A DNA stretch of 64,000 nt, taken from the NCBI GenBank assembly GCA_037893245.1, contig JBAIAA010000743.1:186001-250000 (forward strand). Reading direction: 5' to 3'. The translations under genes were made by a program, and so were the position numbers. This document shows, piece by piece, positions 48,088-59,924 of this stretch. The notes beneath the pieces are model-generated. The model was given only the letters and a program-made list of their open reading frames with translations, did not search any database and was not told where the DNA came from. Numbering within the stretch: the stretch's first letter is position 1; each line of letters begins with the position of its first letter. Source of the DNA: Crossaster papposus (taxonomy: Eukaryota; Echinodermata; Asteroidea; Velatida; Solasteridae).

Positions 48088-48170
48088 AGAGAGAGTTGGT
48101 AGAGTACCGGTACGGTATCCTGGAGGTCGCAGATTCAAATAATCCTCCTTCTGCCAGTTTTCCTTGCTCA
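48088..48170 (+). mobile_element. tRNA-derived SINE head, degraded
   Basis: A-box-like GAGTTGGTAGAGTACCGG (48093-48110) is followed at tRNA-like distance by a worn B-box, CGCAGATTCAAAT (48128-48140). CTGGAGGTCGCAGATTCAAA is typical of tRNA-related SINE heads. No tail or second copy was identified. Confidence 0.5.
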
Positions 48171-48737
48171 TTTTGAAAATGTATTTAAATTTACAGTCAT
48201 TTTTTCCTTGCGGTTTATTTGATGAATTATAAGCTTTAAAAAGATTTTAAAAAATTACAAAGGAATGGCCAATTCATGTTATTAGGAGTCATTGTAAAAC
48301 CAAATTAAACATACATTCTCAGAGAACAAAACTTACTCACAAATACTATTTATTTTGAAACAAACATTCAAAGTACAACTTACCGCCTTTTCCCCGATGC
48401 AGCACTGTCTCTGGATCAGCAGCCTACAGTCATCTCGGGGAGAAAGATCTTCAATGCCCGGCCTGGCTAAACTGTGTCCACGGTTGCTCTTTTCCTGATT
48501 TCCGTGCTCCCCGGTACGTATGCTCGCAAGGTAGAAAGGTTGTGCTTGCATCCATTAGGCATTAACTCGGCCAGGTGGCTTCGGCTTCTGAGGGGATGGG
48601 GGCTCACTTTACCACTCCGTTCCCTTTTTTTCTTTTTCTGGGGTCTCCTTTCTTCCTTTCCTTTCTCCCTTTCGGCAAACCCTGACAAGCTTGCAATCTG
48701 TCTTAGTGTCAGTCAGTCTGTTGCGCTGTCTGTCAGT

Positions 48738-48763
48738 CCATGGAGGAATTTATTCCTCCATGG
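48738..48763. other. Perfect 12-bp stem, 2-nt loop dyad
   Basis: CCATGGAGGAAT, TT, ATTCCTCCATGG, set inside a run of GTCAGTC words (48710-48780). Function unknown. Confidence 0.7.
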
Positions 48764-48798
48764 TCAGTCTATCAGTTGTCAGCCCAGTCTTATAACGT

Positions 48799-48816
48799 CC
48801 CCCCCCCCCCCCCCCC
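48799..48816 (+). repeat. Poly-C tract, 18 C
   Basis: Homopolymer run; G-rich on the minus strand. Confidence 0.9.
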
Positions 48817-48906
48817 AATACTCTGTTTGACTTTAGTTACTTTCTCCTTTATTTTTTTGGTATACATGCCTTGAAATACTGCATTCGTGACATGGAGTGT
48901 ACACTG

Positions 48907-49338
48907 ATAAAGGCAGTGTAAACCATTTGAAAACATAAAATAAAAGTACTGAAATATTATAAAATACCTTACTTGACTGAAAGTGAATAACAGTCTCTAG
49001 CATCCTGTAAAATCATAGCACCCCGTGTAATTTGGTTTTCAAGAAATATGGAATTTTGTATCAATTTCCAACGTATCAATTTACAATACGGTTACTCATC
49101 CATTATTGGGTGCAAGCCAACTAGTCTGGTTTCCTAACTTGATAAATCACCTGACCTAACCTGATAAGGTCAAGGAATTAGACCTTACAAGAACAGCATT
49201 TTGTTATTTTCTCAGCATCTATGAACACAAAACAGGTCAGCGTAACAATATTTACTACAAAATATGAATCCCCCTTACCCATCCATTTTCAAAAATTACA
49301 GGCAAAAGCAAATGGTCTACATGCATGTACTACCTTTC
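48907..49338 (-). mobile_element. TTAA-type MITE family, copy 5
   Basis: Ends ATAAAGGCAGTGTAAACCATTTG and GCAAATGGTCTACATG...ACCTTT. On the minus strand the order of blocks is that of the 45691 copy: GTTACGCTGACCTGTT, TGCTGTTCTTGTA, GAAATTGATACAAAATTCCA, GTCAAGTAAGGTATTT. The TTAA at both ends is degraded. Confidence 0.7.
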
Positions 49339-50574
49339 GGATTCCAAGAAATGATACCAAAATCACTAAATGTAACAATGAAACAATAGAAGTTTGCACA
49401 TGAATTCTGCCTCTACAGTGGTGGAGCAAGCATTATAAAAGGGGGAGGGGGCACACCCAAAATGGAGGCAAAACCCGAACACGTACAGGTTTGTTCAGGG
49501 TTCGGAATTAAAAGTGTCACAAGTGCTTGTTTAACATTGTTACAGAATCCAAAGTTCTTCCAAATTTACAGAAATAAATAACAGGATGACATAAAGGCAA
49601 AAAGTTTGTTTCCAAATGTGTGTTCATTACAGAAGACAGCATAGTGTCTAATCTGCACTCTTTAGTTTTGATTGCCACAGATTGCTTCGTTAGGCATCAA
49701 AATGTGAAGACTTCTGAGGACCAAGTCTCCCCCCAAACTCCCTGAGCAGGGGTGCGCGCCTTGGGCATGTTCATAGTTACCCCCTTCACCAAAAACCGGG
49801 ATAAGTTTCCAAAGTGGACCCTAAAATGTATTCATAAATACAGTTTACCTATTCTGTGGTGAAGAGCTGGTCCGTCACATGGGTGATTAATATGCTGACA
49901 CTTCTCAACTCTAGCACTGAGTTACAGAGCTGCGCCATGATTGGTCCAAAGTTGCATATCATTAGCGTTTATTGCTTACCTGATTGGCTAAAACTCTTAG
50001 CTGTGGTTGGCCCAGTCCATGAATAATTAGTGCTAGAATCCTGCTCAGAATCCCAACTTGTGCAAAAACCGGGCATTTTCTTGTGTTTCAATAGCAACAG
50101 AGGGCACAATGTTAGTATTCTAACAGAGCATTTACACCTTAAATTATGAAACTGTACCACACGATTATATATAGCCACACATGGCAGTATAAATTGTAAT
50201 AAACCAATTGAAACTATGCATAGCAGCAAACCTGTAATTTGCCAAGTATCAATAATTTCAAAATACATGCATTGTGGAAAAATCGCGCAGTTTTCTTTAG
50301 CACTATGCGCATGAGGCACATACCGTATATGTAAAAAGAGGGATGTGTCACAAAACATGAGGCAAAATTGTTGGGCAAATTGTAAAACAAATTTTTTGAA
50401 ATTTGTTTTACCCGTTTTAAACTTTTGACAGAAAGGCATTTATGAATGGGAAAAACATAATGTGCTTGGTCAGTTAAGTTTTAAACAAGTAGGTTTATAT
50501 CTAGATAGCCTGCCCTCACCTTCAGCACAAGCTATTATTAGTGACCAGGCTCATTTGTTTAAATATAGCTATGC
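49339..50574. other. Gene-less AT-rich stretch
   Basis: The 156-codon minus frame 49969-50439 has one hydrophobic segment but no recognisable family, and its Cys/Phe-rich composition is that of chance AT-rich translation. Confidence 0.45.
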
Positions 50575-51083
50575 ACATATTTATAATATAAAAACAATTG
50601 ATGGATTTATAGCTAGGGGTTAACATTTTATAGCAAAGATTGTTACACTGACCTGTTTAAAGTTTTGTGTTCAAGAAAGCTGGAAAAAGCAAAAAAAATG
50701 TTCTGGTAGTCTAGTTTCCTTACCCTACTTTTTTTTAAACCAATTTAAAGACGTAGAGGAATTAACAGGTTGAAAATTTATCAGGTCAAATAAGGAACCA
50801 CACGAGCTGGCTTTCCAGATATGTTTCAATTGCAAACAAAATGTGAACTGACTAAAATTGATAAAGTAAGTGGTGGCAATATTAAAACAAAAAGATTTTT
50901 TCAACGATGGTCAGCTGACCATCTTGGAAATTGATACAAAAATTTAACTTTTCTTGAAAATGACAGCGCATCAGGTGCCATGATTTCACAGGATGCTTGA
51001 GAATGTTATCCACTTCAAGTCAAGTAAGGTATTTCTTAATAATTCAGTAGTTTCGTTTTATGATATTTGCAAATGTAACTTGT
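50575..51083 (+). mobile_element. TTAA-type MITE family, copy 6 (worn ends)
   Basis: Blocks match the 45691 copy in order: GTTACACTGACCTGTT, AATGTTCTGGTAGTCTAG, a GATGGTCAGCTGACCATC palindrome (50906-50923), GAAATTGATACAAAAA, CAAGTCAAGTAAGGTATTTC, ATATTTGCAAATG. No TTAA is preserved at either edge. Confidence 0.6.
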
Positions 51084-51609
51084 CCACGCATCTCATACAT
51101 GTAGACATGTACAAAGTACCACTAGTTCACATTCACAACTTAAATAAAAATGGCTACAATAATCAAAATCAAAACGATACACAAACACAAATTATGACTC
51201 GACTGCCACTTTCCATTCCGAGTCAACAGAGGGCACACTCGATACGTCAACACAAGTGTCTTAACATGCCATTACCGTTTGCCTACAGTACAACTTGAGT
51301 TCCACAATGTAATCTTTTTTTTTGGCATAGACCCAATTGACCTCGTTATTAAAGATGAATCAACCCACCTGTCATGCGGATGGTGTGGAGAAAAAAAATG
51401 ACCTCTATGAGGGGGGTGTTTGCACTAACCAAGGGGGGAAAATTTCCATATCCTGATCATCGTCCGTAATCGCCCCAATCTGGAACCAAAATAGTCTGTC
51501 TGTCTCATCTCCGCATCTGCTGTTCCATATTCTCTGCAACAGGTGTGACCTATATTTCATATTACTCATTCATGCTTTTTCTTTTAAATACTGAAACAAG
51601 AAAGCCGAC
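51084..51609. other. Gene-less stretch
   Basis: No exon or repeat recognised between the two neighbouring MITE copies. Confidence 0.5.
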
Positions 51610-51966
51610 TTAAAGGTCATATACACCATTTGCAGACATCGAAAAAAGTTTACTACCGAATGATTAAGAAATATCTTATTTAAAAGTAAATAATTATTCC
51701 AGGCATCCAGCAAAGTGATTGCACTAGATATCCTGTAATTGTTCTGAAAAATTTAATACAAAAATCAATTACGATCGCAAAAAAAACCCCAAGAACAACA
51801 AGAATAACTGGTTGAAAACGAACGCCGTTTTTCTTGCTTTTTTCCTCGGCATCCATGATTGTAAAACTTCGGACAGGTCAGTTAAACAATATTTACTATG
51901 AAATACAACCCCCAAAATCCACCCATGATAATTCAAACTATTAACAATTGTGTATCGTACCTTTAA
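51610..51966 (-). mobile_element. TTAA-type MITE family, copy 7 (best preserved)
   Basis: Both ends are intact: TTAAAGGTCATATACACCATTTG and CAATTGTGTATCGTACCTTTAA, each including TTAA. It is 357 bp. The minus strand carries the 58-codon frame at 51680-51856. The edge blocks (ACAGGTCAG.TAAACAATATTTACTA and GCAAATGGTGTA) are shared with the longer copies, which shows that the short and long forms are one family. TTAA with AGGT/ACCT ends fits piggyBac- or Kolobok-type transposons; no source element lies in the window. Confidence 0.8.
51680..51856 (-). other. 58-codon open frame in MITE copy 7
   Basis: It starts MDAEEKSKKNGVRFQP and continues with a hydrophobic stretch (VILVVLGVFFAIVI, residues 17-30) and a second mixed half (TGYLVQSLCWMPG, residues 41-53). 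The first 16 residues parallel the frame at 37889-37996. A tail-anchored-like micropeptide is conceivable, but the family is otherwise non-coding. I rate it as probable coincidence. Confidence 0.2.
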
Positions 51967-52206
51967 ACTGAAACCATGTCCAAGGTGACACAAAAGCGTT
52001 ATTTTTTATTTATTTTTTAAAGAGGCCGCAGTTTGCAAAGTTTAGTTTCATTCATTTACAGAGCAGGGTGACAATTCATTTGGACCAATGACCAAACAAT
52101 CCTTCACTCACAATTGTGGGCAGCAATCATCAACATAACTAGTAAATCATCAGAATTGTCTTAGAATATATACAATAGCAATTATCCTCTGAATTTTATT
52201 ATGATA

Positions 52207-52672
52207 ACTTATGTAAAACATTTGCCAACAAAACTACCAAATTATTATTAATTTAAGTGAATAATAGTTCCAAGCATCCTGTGAAATCCTAGCACCTAGT
52301 GTATATGTCGTCATTTTCAAGAAAATTTTAATTTCAAATGGCCCCAATTTACCAAATTTAGTTTTCACTTTGTTCAACATCTATGAACTAGTGTAAATCA
52401 GCTACGCTGGATCCCTGACCTAACAATTCCCAAAACATCTAAAGTAGGGTCTAGCCTACAAGAACAACTTTTTATCTTGGGGCTTTCATGCAGTTTAGCA
52501 ATGATGACAGAGCCTAAGCTTGGGTTTGGAAAATGGCCTTGGTTTTCCATAGCATCTATGAACACAAAACTTATAAACAGATCACTGCTACAATATTTAA
52601 AATAAATTACTAACCCCATGTCATCCATTTCTGAAAATTACAGCAACAGCAAATGTTGTAAAATACCTATAA
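52207..52672 (-). mobile_element. TTAA-type MITE family, copy 8
   Basis: Edge blocks GTAAAACATTTGCC and GCAAATGTTGTAAAATACC, with internal AGCATCCTGTGAAATCCTAG, CATTTTCAAGAAAATTTTAA and AGCATCTATGAACACAAAAC matching other copies on the minus strand. Ends are worn. Confidence 0.65.
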
Positions 52673-54673
52673 AATATGATAAGGGTGATACATTTGCATT
52701 TCAAAATCAAAGTTGTCAATAATTAGTATAACTTATAACTGAAAAGCCTGTAAAATAGTGTAGATTCTTTTTCTTCTATTATCACTAAAACTTAGAAAAA
52801 AGAAGAAAAAAAGACAAGGAGTATGACTGTCAGTGCAGTGGTGGTTTGAAATCAAGAGCTCCCCATGTTTTGGTTCTCAATTTCATACAACATTTCATTA
52901 AAAAAGTTCTTCAGAATTACAGGAAATTACATCATTGCCCCAACTGAGCTAAACACTAGAAGAATGTGGTTATACTGTTCATTCGCACTTGCAGCTTCCT
53001 TTAAGTCGGAGAGAGAAACACATGTATATTCAACGTGGAAAATAGATAGCCAAAGCCAGACAAACTGAGAAACAGTTTTTTTTCCAGCAAGAAATATGAG
53101 ATGCGGAGAACTGGGTTAATTAAAGGGGGGAGGTTGAGTTGGTATGTACACATGCGGTTTAAATAAGGAAGAAGCTCTTAGATGCCTGTGCTCAAGACAC
53201 GAAGGTCTGCAATAAAATGAAGGCCGGAGTCAACATTGGCTATAACAGCAACATCATCTTCAACCAATACACTTTATTCATCATACGTGCTTGCGAACAT
53301 CAATACCCTCCTTATAATGCTTAAAATTCAAAATAACTTGTCAAATTGACCCAATTTCACCAGGTCACACAGGGGAGGCCGAGCTGACTCGATTTTGACA
53401 TTTGCAACTAAATTTAGGCCAAGCAAAGTGGGGCGGGTTTCAGATTTCAAATATGGGTCAATTTGATGGGAAATTTTGATTTCAAATTTCATCTCCGGGA
53501 CCGAAGAGCAGCCGGGGGTCGAGACATAACTGCATCTTAATGGGGGAACTGATACTGGGAGCTTCAGAGAATTCTTGGCCTGAATTTGGTACAGAAAAAA
53601 AATTAACTGGGCAAAGAAAAATAGAACAACTCGGAGGGAGAAAAAAGTGAGAAGATGTTCGTCACTGGGGCTTCATCTTACATGGTTATTTGATAAACAT
53701 TCCCCTGAGCTATAGTCACAAAAGCAAGACGTATTGACCGAAATCTCTGAACCAACCCTTGCTCTTAAACTGACTTTCTTCACCAAATTAGCGACCAATT
53801 TAGAGGCGGACAGGGGTCGCATCTTACGAAGACAGAGAAGAAAAAAATTACAGAGATCAGGAAACCCAGCAATATGAGATGACATAGAGCAAAGAATGAG
53901 CGATTGAGAAAAAAGAAGAAAAAAAAGCCATCACTTGAAAATGGGTCAAGTCAATGGATCACAGTTTAAATTTCAGATGAAACGAAAGAGCGCTGTTGAT
54001 GATATGAAGTGGGCTCGCGATCAACTGATATGGTTTTGCCGGGGTAGAATAAATATTGATAATTTACTGTGCAGCTGTAGATCTTTGGGGCAGGTGGGGG
54101 GGCTTAAGGAGTGTCAGGATTCAAGATGATGCTGACATCTCTGACTTAATACCCCAACTCATCGTATATACTTGATACCATCAAACGCAGCTCACTTTTT
54201 TTGGGTCTCCCTTCCTTCTTCCCTCCCTTCCTCCAACCTCTCTTCCCCTTTCCTCTCTGCTCAGTACACTTTATGACGTGAAATTTAAAGCAGGCGGGCT
54301 ATCGGATTGACCCAAATTTTATGAAAACATTAAATGAAGGAGGCTGTTCTCTAACTTGGCGCGTACGTGCGTGACATATTGATGGGGGGAGACCGATCGG
54401 CACAGCACTGTGGGAATCGATCGGGTACAGATAGCCGATCGGGGATTTATCAAGTGACGGTTTATTATCTTGAAATATGTGGCAATTATCGGGCTAACAT
54501 AAATGTTTCTTCCTTTTCTGTGCTGGGAGTGGGAATGGGGTTAAGAACTTTGTCTTGTTCATGGCGGATGACATTTTCTTTTAGGAAAAGGTTCTATTGT
54601 CTCTTGAACGAGCAAAGCCTGAAACATTAAAACAAACTGAACCTATGGTTCTTGGTGCGCCCTTCCACACAAA
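52673..54673. other. Gene-less stretch
   Basis: Nothing recognised. A pyrimidine-rich run (54206-54260) and a GATCGG-rich spot (54393-54440) are the only local features. Confidence 0.5.
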
Positions 54674-54915
54674 GGGCCAATTTCATGGAGTTGCTAAACA
54701 CAAACATTTGCTTAGGACAAAAAAGATTTGCTCAGTAAAAACAGATTACCAGCCAAAACTCCATGTGTTTTTTATGTGTAGATGCAAAAACCAGCAAAAA
54801 CCAGACACAAACTATAAACATCACCTGAAAATGTGGTTTGTAACCCTGTTTTTGCCAAGGAAGAATTGTCATGCTAAGCCATTTATTGTGCTTAGTAGCT
54901 CCATGAAATTGGCCC
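54674..54915. mobile_element. GGCCAATTTCAT-type MITE, copy 4
   Basis: The ends GGGCCAATTTCATGGAGTTG and TAGCTCCATGAAATTGGCCC are inverted repeats. Interior motifs GCTTAGGACAAAAAAGATTTG, GATTACCAGCCAAAACTCCA and TTTTTGCCAAGGAAGAA match the other copies. Frames of 61-114 codons on both strands are shadows of this element. Confidence 0.8.
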
Positions 54916-55074
54916 ATCTACACAAGTGCAGCATGGACTAATGGGGCAAAAATGTACTAAAAGTTTCTAAATTTGTTCTCAAATTGCCTTTATAGAATGC
55001 AAACAAAACTTTATAGATTTCCACATTTTCTGGACCCCCTAGCAAGGCGTAGCTTCAACCGTTCAATCCCTGCT

Positions 55075-55089
55075 CCCCCCCCCCCCCCC
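55075..55089 (+). repeat. Poly-C tract, 15 C
   Basis: Homopolymer run. Confidence 0.9.
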
Positions 55090-55338
55090 TTCTCATTTGC
55101 TCTAAGCTAGATCCGCGCCTGTACCGTGAAATGACTACAGACCTATCCTGCTATTTGCTAAATCAACTTTCTGAAAGTAAACTTTCCAATTGACCATTAC
55201 TAGGTTCATATCATGACAGCCCATGTGTCAAACTATAATGTGCCATGGAAAAGGCAGTTAATGAAAAAATTGTCATAGAAAAATGTGGTGTTTTTTTCAT
55301 TAAATGTTTGCTGTTTTGACTATGCAACTAATACAAGG

Positions 55339-55422
55339 TGCCAGCATTTTTTCCAGCCTTTATGAACATAACATACTACCCCACCTCATCCATCCATTTC
55401 TGAAAATTATGGCAAAAGCTGT
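55339..55422 (-). mobile_element. TTAA-type MITE family, fragment (copy 9)
   Basis: TTTATGAACATAACATACTA and CATCCATTTCTGAAAATTAT followed by GGCAAAAGC match one edge of the copies at 48907 and 52207. The rest is missing or unrecognisable. Confidence 0.5.
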
Positions 55423-58400
55423 TTCCAACTCATTTTTGTCATGCCTCACAAACGCGTCTCAACTCCCAAGAACACTCTTATTCTGCAGCCCAAATTGTAT
55501 ACTTTTTTCTTCTCAAAATAAAACTTGTAAAGCTGACATGCTTTTTGTTTTTAAGAAGAACCTGTAATCATGATAATTACACAAATGAATTAGGAGCCAA
55601 TAGGCCTAGGGGTCAATTTGAAGATGGCCGTATAAATTGTGGTTAATGAAAATTGAATTTTACAATCCGCATTCGGGAAAAAAACAAAGATGCAGTTGCA
55701 AATTAAACCTGACTATATCTCATCAAGGGAATTCAATATCTGAAGGGCACAATAATTTGCCTGACCGCCATATGTCAGAAACATTGTTGCTGCTTCCGAG
55801 ATTCTGCTCTACAAGTTATTCTGGCTTTTCAAATGAATTATTCAAATGTGTGTCTTCTTAAAGTGTAATTTAAAATAATTAATTGGTTTACAAAATCTTC
55901 CTGAAGAAAGAATTTCCAAACAACCTAAAAGACCCTTTTGTATGCAGTTTATTGACATTCTTGTAAATTTTCTTCCCAGGTATACAATATACAAAAAGTA
56001 AACATTCATTTGAAAAACAAAAAATTGTTTATGAGAGAAAAACCAATTATCCCTGGAAAACAAAATAGGGAACTAAAATCTCCTGAGGTTCATTTAGAGG
56101 ATCTGAACCGATCTATAATAAACAAGTCTCCTATCATTGCCAAAAAAAGGAAAGCAATTAATAAAATGAAGCTAGTAGTACCATCCTTTATACGCATTGT
56201 AGTACAAGTAGCCAAGTAGGATGACCAAAACTGCACTGCTAGCATTACTGGTAAACCATTAACCATTAACATGAATACTATTAAATAAAGATAATTAAGC
56301 CAATGACACAATGTTAATTTGCATACCAATACCCATATGACCGAAAGGGGGTGTTGCCTGTAAATATCCTGTAAAATGCAATTAAATATTTAAACCAGGG
56401 AAAACAAATATGTGCTGGCTGGTTTTAAACAAGTGCATTAAAAACCAGTTGACTTGATAATGGCCCACGCCGAAGGTAAGTGCTATTATCTGCATCCAAC
56501 ATTTTTTAATGAATTTGTTAAAAACTGGCCATGCACAAACTTATATTCCCATCCAAGGAAATTCAAATTTCATTTGACACTGGGAAAAAAGTGTTAGTAT
56601 TTACACTGTTTAAAACTACCCACATGATGGGCTCTCGACCAATAGTAATAGGTAAACTGTCATAGGTATTTTAAATAACCAATTAAAAAGCTTCATTAAG
56701 AGCTACTGTCCACAAAACAGTAATCCACCCACTTGTGGTTGATGAGATATTGTACAAAAAGTTACCCTTTGATTTTCACATTTGACCCTATGATAACAAA
56801 AAAACTGGAAACATGAACGAAACAACAGGTGTTTACAGTTTTAGCTGTAATCCAAAATTCAAGATAACTTTGCAGTTCTAGTAAACAGAAACACGAAACA
56901 ATTTTGATGTATCTTAGCAACAGTATTGCCATAGAAATTATACCCACCAAAAGATATCACTGATCTGTCCAAACAACAAGATGACGATGTGACAGCATGA
57001 GCCGGAGAAGAAAAAAATAAAAGGAAAAACAAAACAGGAAAAAAAGAGCAATAACGAGTAAGATATAATCCTACCGAGCTGCTTTGAAGCACCTAGTGTC
57101 AAATTGACAGCGCCATCTTCAACTACAGAGCCTCATCGTATTTTATATCATCAATACTCCTTGCCCGCGTGACTCACTAAACAGCGACTTGAATACCTGG
57201 CCTAGTTTCGGCCTCTCCAACATTCTGACATGGGACTTTAATAGCATTGGTCTTCTAGTACTACCTTTTCCCCTTTTTTTTGCCTCGGCCACGAATCTTC
57301 GTTCCTGATTTGTTTTTTACAGGGAAGCGAGATGTGTTTTAAACTTCTGTTGTGGGGTTCAAGGACCGAAATGTGGACAGCTAAAAGAATAATTACTGCT
57401 GCCAATGGGGCCAATTTGTTTTAGAAAGTAACAAATATCACGGATGCAATATTACTGACATTTGTCTTGTATAATGTACACACACACATGCATTGAATCC
57501 ACAGTTGGAGTAAAGGCGACATTTGGCCAGATAATTTAATCCCAATGATCGCTTTGCAACACAGACACACAACGTGAGGAAGTTCATTAAAGTCCAAAAT
57601 CTGAACAACGTTTGAGACACTCGCCGCATTCGTTTGGAACTCGCAATAAAAAAATAATTAATGGGACAGAGGTGATTAGCATTTAAAAGCACGAACCCAA
57701 TCAAATATTATTTAACTTTCCTTATTAGTGTTTGCCGCACGTCAGCAGCCGGCCTGCCGGTGAGAGTATTAATTTCTCTTTTATTAATGAAGAAATATTG
57801 AAATTGCCCCGGGCCCAATGTACAGGAGAAAAAACACACCAAAAGATGGCACATCTTCAAGTAGTGGTTGGCCATCCGTGAGTGGTGCTCACAAAATGTA
57901 GTAACAGCTGCTGTAATGTGTATAAATTACTCAATGATTTTTGTACAAATCTCTTTTATGAGTTTGGGTTTTTGTTTAATAGAAAGCTGTATTGAATTAC
58001 CAATATAGAGTAAATAAAGACGAGAATAACCCAACGCGTGCCTCTACTGGCAACCTCAGAATTTCATTTCGAGACCTCATCGGCAGTGATCAAAATTCTG
58101 CCAAGGTGCGTTCCGACGGGTGAGCCGGCAGAAAATAAGGACGTCGCTACTGGCGACAGGGTCCAGTGATATCCCTCCACCCTTCTCCATGGTCAGGTTG
58201 CAGAAATGAGAGCCCGCGATTCAAAAAAAAAACCAGCCGGGGTGCTGCATGCGCAGGAGGACAGCGGGAGGAGAGAAAAAAAGGCAGAGGAGAGAGAAGG
58301 GTGGGATCAGCTCGCTCCTTGTAACGTAGACGCACCTTTCTGGGTGACCTTTATCTGTCAGTGCAATTGATGATTGCATCTGTCCTGTTTCAATTTCATA

Positions 58401-59192
58401 AAGTGAAATTCCAGGAGAGATCAATAAGGCAAGCTGCGGCGATAAGATGTTTAATGTTCGGCCGTGGCTCAGTTTACACCGGTCCTCTCTCCCATTCCGT
58501 CGGTCCGTTTTACCCTGATATGACAGAATACATGAATACATCAAGAGGCTTTCTCCCCCATACCATTTTCTTCCTCTTCCTCTTCTTCTCTTCCCCTTGA
58601 ACCTTAACGGACTGGAGATGACTAGGAGATGAAATGACAGAGAAGAATCTGGGTATTTACTCAGTGTCCTAACGTTTTTCCATCGCCGGGCTCGGAAATA
58701 TTGATAATTGCTGCGACGCCAATTTCAATTTCTGAATTAATTGCTCATTCTCTGACAGCCACTATCATTAATGAAAATGGAAGAATGGAAAGGAAAACAA
58801 GAATGAAACCCCAAAACAGAGAAGAGAGATGGCTGATGATCATGGACTGAGTTTGATTATAAGGCCACAAATTCTGGGATCACCCCGGGTGGGAGAAATT
58901 ACAGCCAGATCCTTGAGCTGAATGTATACAGGAAAGGGAACCTCGCATATTGGTGCTGATATTTCTAAGAGCCTGAGGCATGGCCTAGTTCTTCTCCTGC
59001 CTATGACATTTTGGCCAGGCCAGGGCAATAGATTGATACCATAAAATGAATATTTATGCATCATGAAAAGAGAGCGTGTGGGTGATACAGGTATGCAAAT
59101 AAAAAATATCTGCAGCGACAATTTAATAATCTTTGCTGGAATGTGTCTACTGTTGCAGACACCGGGAAATAGAACTTGGGGAAGGAAAGGGT
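55423..59192. other. Unique AT-rich stretch, possible regulatory DNA
   Basis: No exon or repeat recognised. At 58690-58785 several homeodomain-type words cluster (ATTGATAATTG, GAATTAATTGC, CATTAATG), and a perfect POU octamer, ATGCAAAT, lies at 59093-59100. In AT-rich DNA such words arise by chance, so a role as an enhancer is only a suggestion. Confidence 0.35.
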
Positions 59193-59216
59193 GGGGGGGG
59201 GGGGGGGGGGGGGGGG
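59193..59216 (+). repeat. Poly-G tract, 24 G
   Basis: Homopolymer. It is bracketed by CTGTTGCAGACA (59150-59161) and TGTCCTGCAACAGTAG (59219-59234), a short inverted repeat around the tract. Confidence 0.9.
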
Positions 59217-59883
59217 TTTGTCCTGCAACAGTAGTTGGGAAGAGATGTCAGACAGAGGCAGAAAATTGACGATGCAGAAAATTGGCCTAAAAAGAACCTC
59301 CAAAACTATAATTTTGGAAGCTTTTGGAAGGAAAAAGAAAAGACTTTTAGGAAGACTATTAGGAAAGGCTATAAGGAACTCACTAACAACAATTGTGCTT
59401 GATGTAATTTTGCATTGTTTTGGGGGGATACAACAGCAGATAGCATCAGCAATTAACTTGTTGTTTTTAGAAACAGTTACAAGAGTGCAAATTTGGTTTG
59501 TTTTTTTGTCCAAGATGAATTAATCGGATGGCAGCAGTGACGTCCAGGGAGAGAGAGAGAGAGAGAGAGGGCCGACTGTGAAAGAGTGCACCTTAGCGCG
59601 ACCGACGCAGTGTGAAGCTTGAAAATGCATCAATTTCATGCATTTATGGATACACAATCCATCACCCATGTTTGCTCAGCGAACCTGAAGACATTGACAA
59701 GTCATAACGTGATTAAGTGCGACATCACGACCGTGATGCTGAACCTTCCCCCATCATCCTGCGACTGTCAAGACCTTGTGTTTTCCCCCAAAACCTGGGC
59801 CCCTCAGCCAAACTGACGCGATTTGCGCTCCACTTGGCGCAAAATTGGAGGACAGGGGTGGAGAACTATACGAATGCGGGGGA
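59217..59883. other. Gene-less stretch with (GA)n
   Basis: A pure (GA)n run at 59549-59569. The frames at 59061-59523 on both strands run through the poly-G tract and have no domain. Confidence 0.5.
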
Positions 59884-59924
59884 GGGGGGGGGGGGGGGGG
59901 GGGTGGGGGGGGGGGGGGGGGGGG
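59884..59924 (+). repeat. Poly-G tract, 41 bp with one T
   Basis: Twenty G, one T, 20 G. Poly-Pro and poly-Gly frames here are artefacts. Confidence 0.95.

Larger units (their letters stand above)
47731..48906. other. Stretch with SINE head, hairpin and poly-C; no firm gene
   Basis: Holds the separately listed items at 48088, 48738 and 48799. A minus-strand frame around 48384-48480 ends at a good splice donor (GGCG followed by GTAAGTTG) and could be an exon, but its sequence (CRLLIQRQCCIGEK) is not recognised and no acceptor is clear. Confidence 0.4.

Noticed and set aside
49969-50439. 156-codon minus-strand frame with a hydrophobic segment
   Set aside because: Cys/Phe-rich chance composition, no family signature and no neighbouring exon.
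54597-54941. 114-codon plus-strand frame
   Set aside because: It lies mostly within the GGCCAATTTCAT-type MITE at 54674-54915.
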